Of a stretch of 40,105 bases of DNA, positions 33,140 to 40,105 are shown piece after piece. Positions within the stretch are counted from its first letter, which is position 1. Each line of letters opens with the position of its first letter. The notes under the pieces are model-generated. The model worked only from the letters and a program-made list of their open reading frames with translations. It ran no database searches and was not told where the DNA came from. Made by a program: the position numbers and the translations under genes. The DNA lies in assembly GCA_024640785.1 (NCBI GenBank), contig JAHEEI010000004.1, forward strand, positions 1 to 40,105. The letters are read 5' to 3'. This stretch comes from Pseudomonadota bacterium. Lineage in GTDB: Bacteria; Desulfobacterota; WTBG01; CAIYCZ01; CAIRTM01.

Positions 33140-33745
33140 ATGAAAATAATGGCATTTGTGGGGAGTCCGAGAAAGAATTCAAACGTTGATACTTTGATGG
33201 ACAAAGTTATAGAAGGAGTAAAAAGCAAAACTGATGTGGAAGTGGAAAAGATATATCTTTATAGCGCAGATATTAAAAACTGTAATGGCTGCGGTCTCTG
33301 TTCTCCCCTTATGGGAAACAGGGATTGTCCGATAGATGATGATATGCCTGGAATTTTAAATCGAATGATTGAGGCAGAGGCCTATGTCTTCGGCACTCCG
33401 AATCATGTACATACCATGTCCTCTGCAATGACAAATTTCTGGGCACGGCTTCAGCCCCTTGGAAAAATGGAAGTAATAAGAGATGACTCTGGAAAAATTA
33501 TTGGCGGGAAATCAAAACCGCTTATAATGGGTAAGAAGGCTGTTATGGTGGTAAGTCAGGGTGATTTTTCTCCTTCTGCCTCTGCGCTTCTTCTCAGGGT
33601 GCTTGACTCAAATATAAAAGATTTTCAATTAAAGAAGATCGGTGAGGTTTTTAGCACCGGAAACCTTGAAAAAGCACAGGTGAAAAATAATGAGAATGAC
33701 CTAAACCTTGCTTTTACCTTCGGACAGCGTTTGGCTGGAGGATAA
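33140..33745 (+). CDS. Iron-sulfur flavoprotein / NADPH-dependent FMN reductase family
   Basis: A 201-residue flavodoxin-fold protein. Seen: the FMN-phosphate loop GSPRKNSN (residues 8-15), then C48, C51, C54 and C63 in CNGCGLCSPLMGNRDC, the compact cysteine motif of Isf-type proteins that binds a [4Fe-4S] cluster near the flavin (spacing before the last cysteine is slightly long at 8), and the flavin-contact segment GTPNHVHTMSSAMTNFWAR (about 85-103). Known family members carry electrons from ferredoxin and reduce oxygen, peroxide or other acceptors in anaerobes. It follows the DUF3795 gene and ends at a terminator. A link to the bilin-reductase-like protein is possible but separated by a terminator. 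Confidence 0.85.
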   Translation: MKIMAFVGSPRKNSNVDTLMDKVIEGVKSKTDVEVEKIYLYSADIKNCNGCGLCSPLMGNRDCPIDDDMPGILNRMIEAEAYVFGTPNHVHTMSSAMTNFWARLQPLGKMEVIRDDSGKIIGGKSKPLIMGKKAVMVVSQGDFSPSASALLLRVLDSNIKDFQLKKIGEVFSTGNLEKAQVKNNENDLNLAFTFGQRLAGG

Positions 33746-33780
33746 GGTTACTCGTGGTTATTTGAAATAAGTAATGTTTT

Positions 33781-33815
33781 AAAAAAGGCGGAGTAAAAGC
33801 CCTGCCTTTTCTTTT
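33781..33815 (+). terminator. Rho-independent terminator after Fe-S flavoprotein
   Basis: AAAAGGC near 33783-33789 pairs with GCCTTTT (33804-33810), with additional G-C pairs inside and a following CTTTT. It closes the DUF3795-flavoprotein unit. Confidence 0.75.
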
Positions 33816-33893
33816 AAGCGTTAAGCATTAAATACTCTCACTTAAGAGCAATTACTTTAAGGTTAATATAGAAATTTAAAAGTATGGAAGTGA

Positions 33894-35522
33894 ATGAAAA
33901 ATTACTTAATAACATTTTATACACGTCACAAAGTTAGCTCTTTGCTATTTTTGGCACTGTTTCTCAGTTTGCTGGTAAAAACAATCAATATTGGGTTTAC
34001 CCCTTCTATTTCCAGAGACGGTATTTTTTATATTGAATTTGCACGCAGTTTTTTGGAAGGAAATTATAGAGAATATTTAAATGAATTCATCTCCTTTTTT
34101 TATCCATTTCTCATTACCATCACATCTTTTGTGGTCGATGATCTGGAGCTGGCCGGTCAAGTCGTATCCGGCTTAGCCGGTTCTGGAATGGTAATATTAA
34201 TGTACTTCATCGGTAAAATATTTTTTAACATCCGTATCGGCCTTATCATGGCCTTTATGGCTGCGCTTAGTCCTATTTTTAATGCTTCTGCCTGTAAGGT
34301 CATGACTGATCTGCCGTATGCCTTATTTTATGCCTGGGCAGTTTTGGCCGGATACGACCTTGTCCAAAAACCAGCGGCAAAAGGGATTATTATATTTTCT
34401 CTTGTAGCTGCGGCTGCCTATTATGCACGGCCGGAAGGTATCGGTATTGTTTTTGTAATCGGTTGCTGGATGCTTTATAGCTGCTTCCGGGTTGTGTTTA
34501 CAGACGCAGTAAAAAAATGTTTTGCCTTCAGTATTTTTATCATTCTTTTTCTTCTCCTCATATATCCCCGTCTTTCAGTCATTCGCGCCCAGACCGGAGA
34601 ATGGACTTTTAGCGGAAAAACATCTTTTATGATTAGAGAAATCCCGGAACTGGAACAAAATTTGCCAATCAAGACCAAAAGCTCCTTTAAAATGTTTGGA
34701 GATATAAAGCAAGAACGGGAAGCCTATAAACAGTCAGGTGGACTGGTGCAGATAATTGTACGATCCCCCGGACTGCTTTTAGAAAAAATGCTTGTAAATA
34801 CGGTTTCTTATATCAAGTCGATGCCCAAAGCCGTTGGGTTTGGGTTTTTTATATTGATGATTATGGGAATTTTTTATCGCAAAGCCATTCCCTTTCGAAA
34901 AGAACAGGAATTATTTTTACTCTTTGTCATCATTTTTAATGTCATGACGATTGCGCTCTTTAAGAGTAAGTACAGACACTTAATATCTGTTGTGCCGTTT
35001 CTCTATATCTGGTGTGCCATTGGTCTGGAAGAAATGCAGAGTGTATTAAAAAACAGAAAAGGTCTTATGTCTGTATTGGTTTTAATTATTTTTTTGGCTG
35101 TATTGCCTCAAACTTTCCGGCCTGTTTCAAAAAATGGTTATTCCTGGCGCAGTAGCCCGGAAAAAACAGCTGGAAAATGGATAAGGAAAAATATCCCCTC
35201 AGGAGCAGACTGTATATCGTGGAGCGGAAACAAAACCTTTTTTTATGCTGGAATGAAAGGATATTTTAATATTGACCAGGGAGCCTCCTGTGTCCGGATT
35301 ATGGAGATTGCCCAGAAAAACAATCATAAATATCTGATCATAAACAACGATCCGAGGACAAAAAGTATCCGAGAAAAGGGGGCAGATTTCTTTAAACAGG
35401 TGAAGCAAAGAGCGGACATGAAGCTTGTGTACAAAGCCAGCCAGCCGCTGGTTAAAGATGAAATTCTGATCTACAGATTGTTTACTCGCGGTGCTAGCAA
35501 AGAGTCTGCGGCTCCGGAATAA
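33894..35522 (+). CDS. GT-C fold membrane glycosyltransferase (ArnT/PMT-like)
   Basis: A 542-residue integral membrane protein. It starts with a hydrophobic helix (about residues 16-33) followed by the first periplasmic loop ISRDGIFYIEFARSFLEGNY (39-58), with the conserved acidic residue of GT-C glycosyltransferases that use lipid-phosphate sugar donors. Ten or so more helices are visible between residues 68 and 410. The last 120 residues form a soluble periplasmic domain (about 420-540). Known of the family: transfer of a sugar from undecaprenyl- or dolichyl-phosphate to lipid A, proteins or glycans. The acceptor is not evident. GGAAG precedes the ATG at 33894; the gene stands alone between terminators. 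Confidence 0.82.
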   Translation: MKNYLITFYTRHKVSSLLFLALFLSLLVKTINIGFTPSISRDGIFYIEFARSFLEGNYREYLNEFISFFYPFLITITSFVVDDLELAGQVVSGLAGSGMVILMYFIGKIFFNIRIGLIMAFMAALSPIFNASACKVMTDLPYALFYAWAVLAGYDLVQKPAAKGIIIFSLVAAAAYYARPEGIGIVFVIGCWMLYSCFRVVFTDAVKKCFAFSIFIILFLLLIYPRLSVIRAQTGEWTFSGKTSFMIREIPELEQNLPIKTKSSFKMFGDIKQEREAYKQSGGLVQIIVRSPGLLLEKMLVNTVSYIKSMPKAVGFGFFILMIMGIFYRKAIPFRKEQELFLLFVIIFNVMTIALFKSKYRHLISVVPFLYIWCAIGLEEMQSVLKNRKGLMSVLVLIIFLAVLPQTFRPVSKNGYSWRSSPEKTAGKWIRKNIPSGADCISWSGNKTFFYAGMKGYFNIDQGASCVRIMEIAQKNNHKYLIINNDPRTKSIREKGADFFKQVKQRADMKLVYKASQPLVKDEILIYRLFTRGASKESAAPE

Positions 35523-35595
35523 TTTACAGGTCATATAATCTGCTATACTTAAAGCCATATTCCAAATATTATACAGGGCCAGAATAAGCGGCCGG

Positions 35596-35624
35596 GAAGG
35601 GGGCCGAGACCCTTTTCTTTGTTT
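35596..35624 (+). terminator. Terminator after GT-C glycosyltransferase
   Basis: AAGGG (35597-35601) pairs with CCCTT (35610-35614) over an 8-nt loop and is followed by a T-rich stretch (TTCTTTGTTTG). Confidence 0.5.
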
Positions 35625-35720
35625 GTTGAAAAATACTGCAAGCTATTAATGATAATGGGTAGTTTTATTCTTCCATCCTGAAAATAAGAGCTCCTGTAAC
35701 TCGGATTCAATTTTTTATTT

Positions 35721-35761
35721 AAAAAAAAAGCAAAGCTCTGAAATTTTGGGCTTTGCCTTTT
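35721..35761 (-). terminator. Strong terminator after serC (also usable from the other strand)
   Basis: GCAAAGCTC (35730-35738) pairs with GGGCTTTGC (35748-35756) with one wobble. On the minus strand, the stem is followed by nine Ts, a textbook terminator for serC; on the plus strand it is followed by CTTTT. Confidence 0.8.
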
Positions 35762-35786
35762 GAGATGTTTAATCTGTGATAATAAT

Positions 35787-36872
35787 TTATTCGTTATTTT
35801 CCCTGAAAGTCTTCATGAAACCGGTTAATGTTTTAACGCCTTCAACCGGCATGGCATTATATATTGATGCTCGGCACCCGCCTACGGACCGGTGTCCTTT
35901 GAGACCGCTTAAACCTGCTTTTCCTGCTTCTTCAATAAACTTTTTCTCAAGGTTTTCATTTAGGAGCCTCCAAACCACGTTCATCGGAGAACGGCTTGCT
36001 CTGTCAACAGGATTCATATAGTAACCGTTGCTGTTTTCGATTGCACCATAAAGCATGGCTGCTTTTTCATCTCTTCTTTTTGCCACACCGTCTATTCCGC
36101 CGATAGACTTGATCCAGCGTAGGGTAAGACAGGTCATCCAGATAACAAAGGTCGGCGGGGTGTTATAAAGAGAATTATTGTCAGCATGAATATCATATCT
36201 TAAATATGCCGGAAGAGACTTATTTGCTTTTTGGAGCAGGCTGTCTTTTATAATTACCAGTGCCATTCCTGAAGGGGCCAGGTTTTTTTGTGCCCCCGCA
36301 TAAACCATATCGATCTTATCCCAGGGAAGTTTGCGGGACATAATTTCAGATGACATATCACAGATAAGAGGCACATTCCCTGTATCAGGAAAATCAGGAA
36401 ACTGGATACCGCCGATGGTCTCGTTTGAACAGATATGTACATAAGCTGCGTCAGGTGAAAGTTTCAGCTCGTCTCTGGCGGGCGTTCTGGTATATTTTTC
36501 ATCTGCACCGTCCCAGGCAATATTAACATTTCCGACAGCTTGGGCATCATTTAGTGCTTTCTTTGCCCATGAGCCCGTATTTAAATAATCCGCAGTCATG
36601 CCTTGTTGCAAAAAAGCCAGGGGGATCATGCCGAACTGCAGGGTGGCTCCGCCCTGGAGAAGCAGTACGTGATAATCTTCCGGAACATCAAGTATTTCTT
36701 TAACCAGTGAAATAGTTTCACTGTGAATAGCATCATACTGTTTCCCGCGATGGCTCATTTCGATAAGCGACATTCCTGAATTTTCATAATCCACTAGTTT
36801 TTCAGCCGCTTCCTGGAGTGTTTCCAGGGGAAGAGTGGATGGGCCCGCAGAAAAGTTAAAAATCCTTGACAT
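35787..36872 (-). CDS. serC: Phosphoserine aminotransferase
   Basis: A 361-residue class V aminotransferase from the ATG at 36872, chosen because AAAGGAG lies 6 bases upstream and the family start MSRIFNFSAGPSTLP follows; an ATG seven codons earlier overlaps that site. It turns 3-phosphohydroxypyruvate and glutamate to phosphoserine in serine synthesis and also acts in pyridoxal phosphate synthesis. Seen: SAGPSTLP, EMSHRGKQYD, LLQGGATLQF (phosphate and PLP contacts), and VYAGAQKNLAPSG with the PLP lysine K196. The C-terminal substrate segment GLKGHRSVGGCRASIYNAMP is intact. It is monocistronic between a terminator and a 340-bp upstream region. Confidence 0.96.
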   Translation of the reverse strand: MSRIFNFSAGPSTLPLETLQEAAEKLVDYENSGMSLIEMSHRGKQYDAIHSETISLVKEILDVPEDYHVLLLQGGATLQFGMIPLAFLQQGMTADYLNTGSWAKKALNDAQAVGNVNIAWDGADEKYTRTPARDELKLSPDAAYVHICSNETIGGIQFPDFPDTGNVPLICDMSSEIMSRKLPWDKIDMVYAGAQKNLAPSGMALVIIKDSLLQKANKSLPAYLRYDIHADNNSLYNTPPTFVIWMTCLTLRWIKSIGGIDGVAKRRDEKAAMLYGAIENSNGYYMNPVDRASRSPMNVVWRLLNENLEKKFIEEAGKAGLSGLKGHRSVGGCRASIYNAMPVEGVKTLTGFMKTFRENNE

Positions 36873-37215
36873 TTTATTCTCCTTTACAAGCATTTATAAG
36901 TTTTTATGATTGATTATTTTTATCTTAATAACTTAAATCGTATCGATTTTAATAATCTTTAAGTATATGCTTTGATATTTAAAGTGTCAAGCAAACACTG
37001 GATTTATGGAGCCTGATTTGGGTCATGGCAGGAGGAAACCGGTTTTTTAAAAGTGTTTTTGAGAATTAATTATAATTTTGAAAACAGAAAAACCCAAAAT
37101 TTTTCCTGTTTTTGGGACGCCAAATAAAAATTGAACCTTTGAACAAAAAGCAGGGTTTTCTATAATGAAATAAATATGCTAATATGTTGACTTATAATAC
37201 AGCAAAGGAGTACTT
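36873..37215. other. Intergenic region between divergent serC and TIM-barrel gene
   Basis: About 340 bp, no gene. A small dyad AAATCG (36935-36940), 3-bp spacer, CGATTT (36944-36949) lies about 65 bp upstream of serC and could be an operator. A loose CCCAAAA/TTTTTGGG pairing lies near 37090-37116. AAAGGAG at about 37204 is the ribosome site of the rightward gene. Confidence 0.45.
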
Positions 37216-38007
37216 ATGGATTTCATGATCTGCGCACACGGAAGCCCTGAAGAAGAGAAGTTTATTCCTTATATTAAGGATTACGTAGACGGTATTGAGC
37301 TTCAGAATTACGGCTTGACAGGCTCTAAATCTATTTCAGCCTGGAACGAAAAACTTTCTCAGCATAAAAGCATAGCCAAAAAACTGCCTGGCAGACTGGC
37401 TGTTCACGGACCTTTCTTTGGTATGGACTATACCTGTCAGGATCACTTGGTAAGAGAAGCCGTAAGGAAAAGGCTTGATATGACCTATCAGATGGTGTGT
37501 GAGCTTAAACCCGATACGCTGGTCCTGCATGCAAGGTGGTCGGAAGAGCTTGAAAGGTTCAGCCTTGGAGATAACTGGATTGAAGAAAACGCACAATTCT
37601 GGAGGGATGAGATCTTAAAATATACAGAACTGGGGGTCAGGATCGTTCTCGAAAATGTAATGGAGCATAACCCTGATATGGGGATCAAGCTTTGTGATGC
37701 TGTTGACCATGAAAATATCGGTCTCTGTCTTGATATCGGACATGCCAATCTTGCCTCGTCACTTTCTCCTGCAGAATGGGTTGAAAAGATGGGGGAGCGT
37801 TTAAGACATGTTCATCTCCATGATAATAATGGAAAGCGAGACGATCATCTTCCCATTGGGCAGGGAAGAATCGACTTCGATCCTTTTTTTGAAGCTCTCT
37901 ATAAACACGCACCCGGGGTAACAGTGTCTCTTGAACTAATGGCAGAGCCGGAGGAAGTCGTCAAAAACACAGTCTATGTCACAGGAAAATATAGAAAAGC
38001 AGCCTAA
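37216..38007 (+). CDS. Sugar phosphate isomerase/epimerase family TIM-barrel protein
   Basis: A 263-residue AP-endonuclease-2-like (xylose isomerase-like) TIM barrel. Seen: LAVHGPFFGMDYT (about residues 61-73), TLVLHARW, IVLENVMEHNP with the metal-binding Glu, CLDIGHANL with Asp-His, RHVHLHDNNGK with His-Asp, and VSLELM with a final Glu. These give the usual divalent-metal site of the family. Members are sugar isomerases, epimerases or endonuclease IV; the short length and HDNNG segment favour an isomerase-like activity on a sugar phosphate or related polyol. Substrate unknown. A good AAAGGAG site precedes the ATG. It stands between serC (divergent) and grpE. Confidence 0.82.
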   Translation: MDFMICAHGSPEEEKFIPYIKDYVDGIELQNYGLTGSKSISAWNEKLSQHKSIAKKLPGRLAVHGPFFGMDYTCQDHLVREAVRKRLDMTYQMVCELKPDTLVLHARWSEELERFSLGDNWIEENAQFWRDEILKYTELGVRIVLENVMEHNPDMGIKLCDAVDHENIGLCLDIGHANLASSLSPAEWVEKMGERLRHVHLHDNNGKRDDHLPIGQGRIDFDPFFEALYKHAPGVTVSLELMAEPEEVVKNTVYVTGKYRKAA

Positions 38008-38074
38008 TACTCTTTCTTTCAATAACGAAGTAAAAAATATTGAAATTTGTACATATAAATAAATTTATTCTTAC

Positions 38075-38107
38075 CCCTTGACAAAAAAAATGCAGTCCTT
38101 AGCTTTA
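38075..38107 (+). promoter_or_regulatory. Putative heat-shock type promoter of grpE
   Basis: CCCCTTGACA (38074-38083) is followed after 15 bases by TTAGCTTT (38099-38106). The same two blocks with the same spacing occur before groES. The -10 block does not match TATAAT. The start codon is 58 bases downstream. No CIRCE element was seen. Confidence 0.5.
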
Positions 38108-38164
38108 TAAAACTACTTTTTTCTGAAGAATAATAAATGAAAATGATACGGGAGGTTCAGAACA

Positions 38165-38785
38165 GTGACAGCAGCTAAAAAAAAGGTTTCAGACGAAAAC
38201 AGAGAACACGGAGAAGAAGGTATCGTTGAAATAAGCTCCTCGGCTATGGAAGACAAGGAGGAAAAAAAGGATACAAAAACAATGGATGGTCATAAGTCCT
38301 CTATGTCAAAAAAAGATCTGAATAAAAAACTTGAAGAAATGGAAAAGGAAAAAAACGAATTGTCAGACAGACTGCTTCGAACCATGGCGGAATTTGAAAA
38401 TTATAGAAAAAGAGTAGCGCGGGAAAAAGAAGATTTAATAAAATATGGTAATGAAAAATTTGCTTTTGACCTTCTTTCTGTTATGGACAATTTTGAGAGA
38501 TCCCTTGAACAGGCAAAAGCATCAAAGGAAGTTGAGCCTGTCATTGAAGGTATTGAAATGATACAGAAACAGTTTGTCAGCGCCCTGGAAAAATTTCATG
38601 TTAAGCCTTTTGATTCTGTCGGGGAACCTTTTGATCCGGAAAGACATGAAGCAATGGCACAGCAGGAACATGATGAATATGAGGAAAATACAGTTATTGA
38701 GGAATATCAAAAGGGGTACTGTCTCAAAGAAAAACTTTTAAGGCCTGCCAGGGTAATTGTCTCAAAAAGTTCGGAAAAAGAGTAG
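38165..38785 (+). CDS. grpE: Nucleotide exchange factor GrpE
   Basis: A 206-residue GrpE that releases ADP from DnaK. Seen: an acidic, charged N-terminal tail (1-55), a long coiled coil with RLLRTMAEFENYRKRVARE (about 75-93), LLSVMDNFERSLEQA, and the C-terminal beta-wing FDPERHEAMAQQ with YQKGYCLKEKLLRPARVIVS. The start is a GTG at 38165 behind GGGAGG. dnaK, the usual neighbour, does not follow; instead there is a decayed cupin gene on the opposite strand and then groESL. Confidence 0.96.
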   Translation: MTAAKKKVSDENREHGEEGIVEISSSAMEDKEEKKDTKTMDGHKSSMSKKDLNKKLEEMEKEKNELSDRLLRTMAEFENYRKRVAREKEDLIKYGNEKFAFDLLSVMDNFERSLEQAKASKEVEPVIEGIEMIQKQFVSALEKFHVKPFDSVGEPFDPERHEAMAQQEHDEYEENTVIEEYQKGYCLKEKLLRPARVIVSKSSEKE

Positions 38786-38793
38786 CGGTAAAA

Positions 38794-39147
38794 TTATTTT
38801 CTGCCAAAATCATCTTCAACCCGTTCTATATCATCTTCACCAAAAGAATCCCTGGTCTGGACTTCTATAAAAGACAAGTTTTTCTGGCCGGTTTTTTCAA
38901 CTCTGTGAAGAACTCCTCGCTTAATATCCACACATTTTCCAGTTATCAGGCCTACCATTTTTTCGTCAAGGGTGATCCTTGCATTTCCTTCTAATACAAG
39001 CCAATTTTCATCTCTTCTTTTTTGCCGCTGAAGACTTAGCCTTTTCCCTGGATAAACAACTATTCTTTGAACTTTACAGTCTGAACTTTAATTAAGAACT
39101 TTGTAGTATCTCCAAGGACGAGGATTTTCTTCTCTTTGATCCGGTAT
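38794..39147 (-). pseudogene. Decayed mannose-6-phosphate isomerase type II-like cupin gene
   Basis: One frame on the minus strand encodes a small stand-alone cupin like the C-terminal domain of ManC/type II phosphomannose isomerase. Seen in order: PRPWRYYKVLN, a TAA at 39088-39090, then CKVQRIVVYPGKRLSLQRQK, RRDENWLVLEGNARITLDEK, CVDIKRGVLHRVEKTG and the highly characteristic FIEVQTRDSFGEDDIERVED with a DFGRK end. Besides the internal TAA, no ATG, GTG or TTG start exists; an ATA codon (39147) sits where a start is expected, 6-7 bases after a G6 run. The usual HxxRxEHW metal histidines are changed to QKRRDENW, which may reflect further decay. No frameshift is needed. The best reading is an inactive gene next to grpE. 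Confidence 0.7.
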
Positions 39148-39290
39148 GTTTATCCCCCCTTTTTTATGTTTTATAAAAAATAGAAGATTATGAAGCTGGG
39201 GTCAAGAAAAGAAAGAGTGTAACTACATATATAATCATATCTTTTTTTGTTAGAGCACCTTTTTGCTGGAATTGTATTTTTTTTCTTTCC

Positions 39291-39324
39291 CCCCTTGACA
39301 ATAGATCATTAAGTCTTAACTTTT
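39291..39324 (+). promoter_or_regulatory. Putative heat-shock type promoter of groESL
   Basis: CCCCTTGACA (39291-39300) and TTAACTTT (39316-39323) lie 15 bases apart, matching the grpE upstream region in sequence and spacing. About 108 bases precede the groES start. No inverted CIRCE repeat is present. Confidence 0.55.
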
Positions 39325-39431
39325 ACAGATATTAAACAGGCCCACAATCAAAAAAAGCATAAAACAGTGCCTAAAGTTGCAGGCACACCAATAAATATTA
39401 AACATATAAACCGAGAAGGAGGAAGGAAGAG

Positions 39432-39722
39432 ATGAAGATAAGACCATTACAGGATCGGATAATAGTAAAGAGAATGGAAGAGGAAGAGATGACCAAAGGA
39501 GGGATAATCATTCCGGATTCAGCAAAAGAAAAACCAATGGAAGGTAAGGTCATCGCAGTTGGAAACGGCAAGATTCTGGATAACGGACAGAAAACAAAAC
39601 CGGACGTAAAAGCGGGTGACAAGGTACTTTTTAGTAAATATGCAGGAACAGAAGTAAAGATAGACGGAGAAGAGCACCTGATAATGAGAGAAGACGATAT
39701 TCTGGGAATCATTGAAAAATAA
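39432..39722 (+). CDS. groES: Co-chaperonin GroES
   Basis: A 96-residue co-chaperonin of exact family length, capping GroEL. Seen: [18 protein letters not shown], the mobile-loop segment [19 protein letters not shown] (about residues 20-38), [20 protein letters not shown] and the C-terminal [15 protein letters not shown] lies about 11 bases upstream of the ATG. It is the first gene of groESL, with groEL beginning 51 bp later. Confidence 0.97.
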   Translation: MKIRPLQDRIIVKRMEEEEMTKGGIIIPDSAKEKPMEGKVIAVGNGKILDNGQKTKPDVKAGDKVLFSKYAGTEVKIDGEEHLIMREDDILGIIEK

Positions 39723-39737
39723 ATTAAATTATAATAA

Positions 39738-40105
<368 letters not shown>

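Noticed and set aside
39241-39431. CIRCE/HrcA operator upstream of groES.
   Set aside because: No TTAGCACTC-N9-GAGTGCTAA or near match is present on either strand.

Overview
The window is AT-rich bacterial chromosome with no phage, insertion sequence, CRISPR array or tRNA/rRNA gene that I can see. Gene content and style point to an anaerobic Desulfobacterota (Deltaproteobacteria, Desulfobacterales-like) organism: a long tungsten/molybdopterin aldehyde:ferredoxin oxidoreductase, an iron-sulfur flavoprotein, a DUF3795 protein, a GH57 glucanotransferase and a Desulfobacterales-type J-domain gene. The taxonomic call is inference from gene families, not from a marker search.

Layout. 1-3156: end of a surface-polysaccharide cluster (polyprenyl-phosphate sugar-phosphate transferase, FAD oxidoreductase, GT4 glycosyltransferase). 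3178-6237: FmdB-type zinc ribbon behind a consensus promoter, a perfect 19-bp palindrome, a decayed J-domain gene, then pyruvate kinase. 6282-10861: an unknown membrane protein, and on the other strand a transglutaminase-like protein and a DEAD-box helicase. 11164-16104: U32 (TrhP-like) protein, TrmN6-like methyltransferase, a CheX gene interrupted by one amber codon, an AI-2E-family permease and a small-multidrug-export-family protein. 16114-19736: the aldehyde oxidoreductase divergent from moaC (pterin cofactor synthesis), then a DksA-type regulator. 20078-27773: a co-directional run with GH57 glucanotransferase, galT, a lone receiver domain, a UDP-sugar pyrophosphorylase and priA. 27784-29232: ftsZ without the usual division-cluster partners, directly behind a small ribbon-helix-helix gene. 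29536-35522: membrane PilZ protein, a protein resembling ferredoxin-dependent bilin reductases, a frameshifted tandem TIGR04076-type gene, DUF3795, an iron-sulfur flavoprotein and a GT-C glycosyltransferase. 35787-38007: serC and a TIM-barrel isomerase. 38165-40105: grpE, a decayed cupin gene, groES and the start of groEL.

How the genes fit together. Three themes recur: sugar-nucleotide and glucan metabolism (GH57, galT, UDPGP, the left-edge glycosyltransferases), redox chemistry with Fe-S/flavin/pterin cofactors (aldehyde oxidoreductase plus moaC, U32 protein, the 31-34 kb cluster), and protein quality control (grpE, groESL, with a shared promoter pattern). The strongest oddities are four genes broken by nonsense codons or frameshifts within 40 kb, and the bilin-reductase-like protein, which appears to lack the family's known catalytic residues and sits among other uncharacterised redox-type genes. 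Family assignments are from recognition of motifs; no database search was run.
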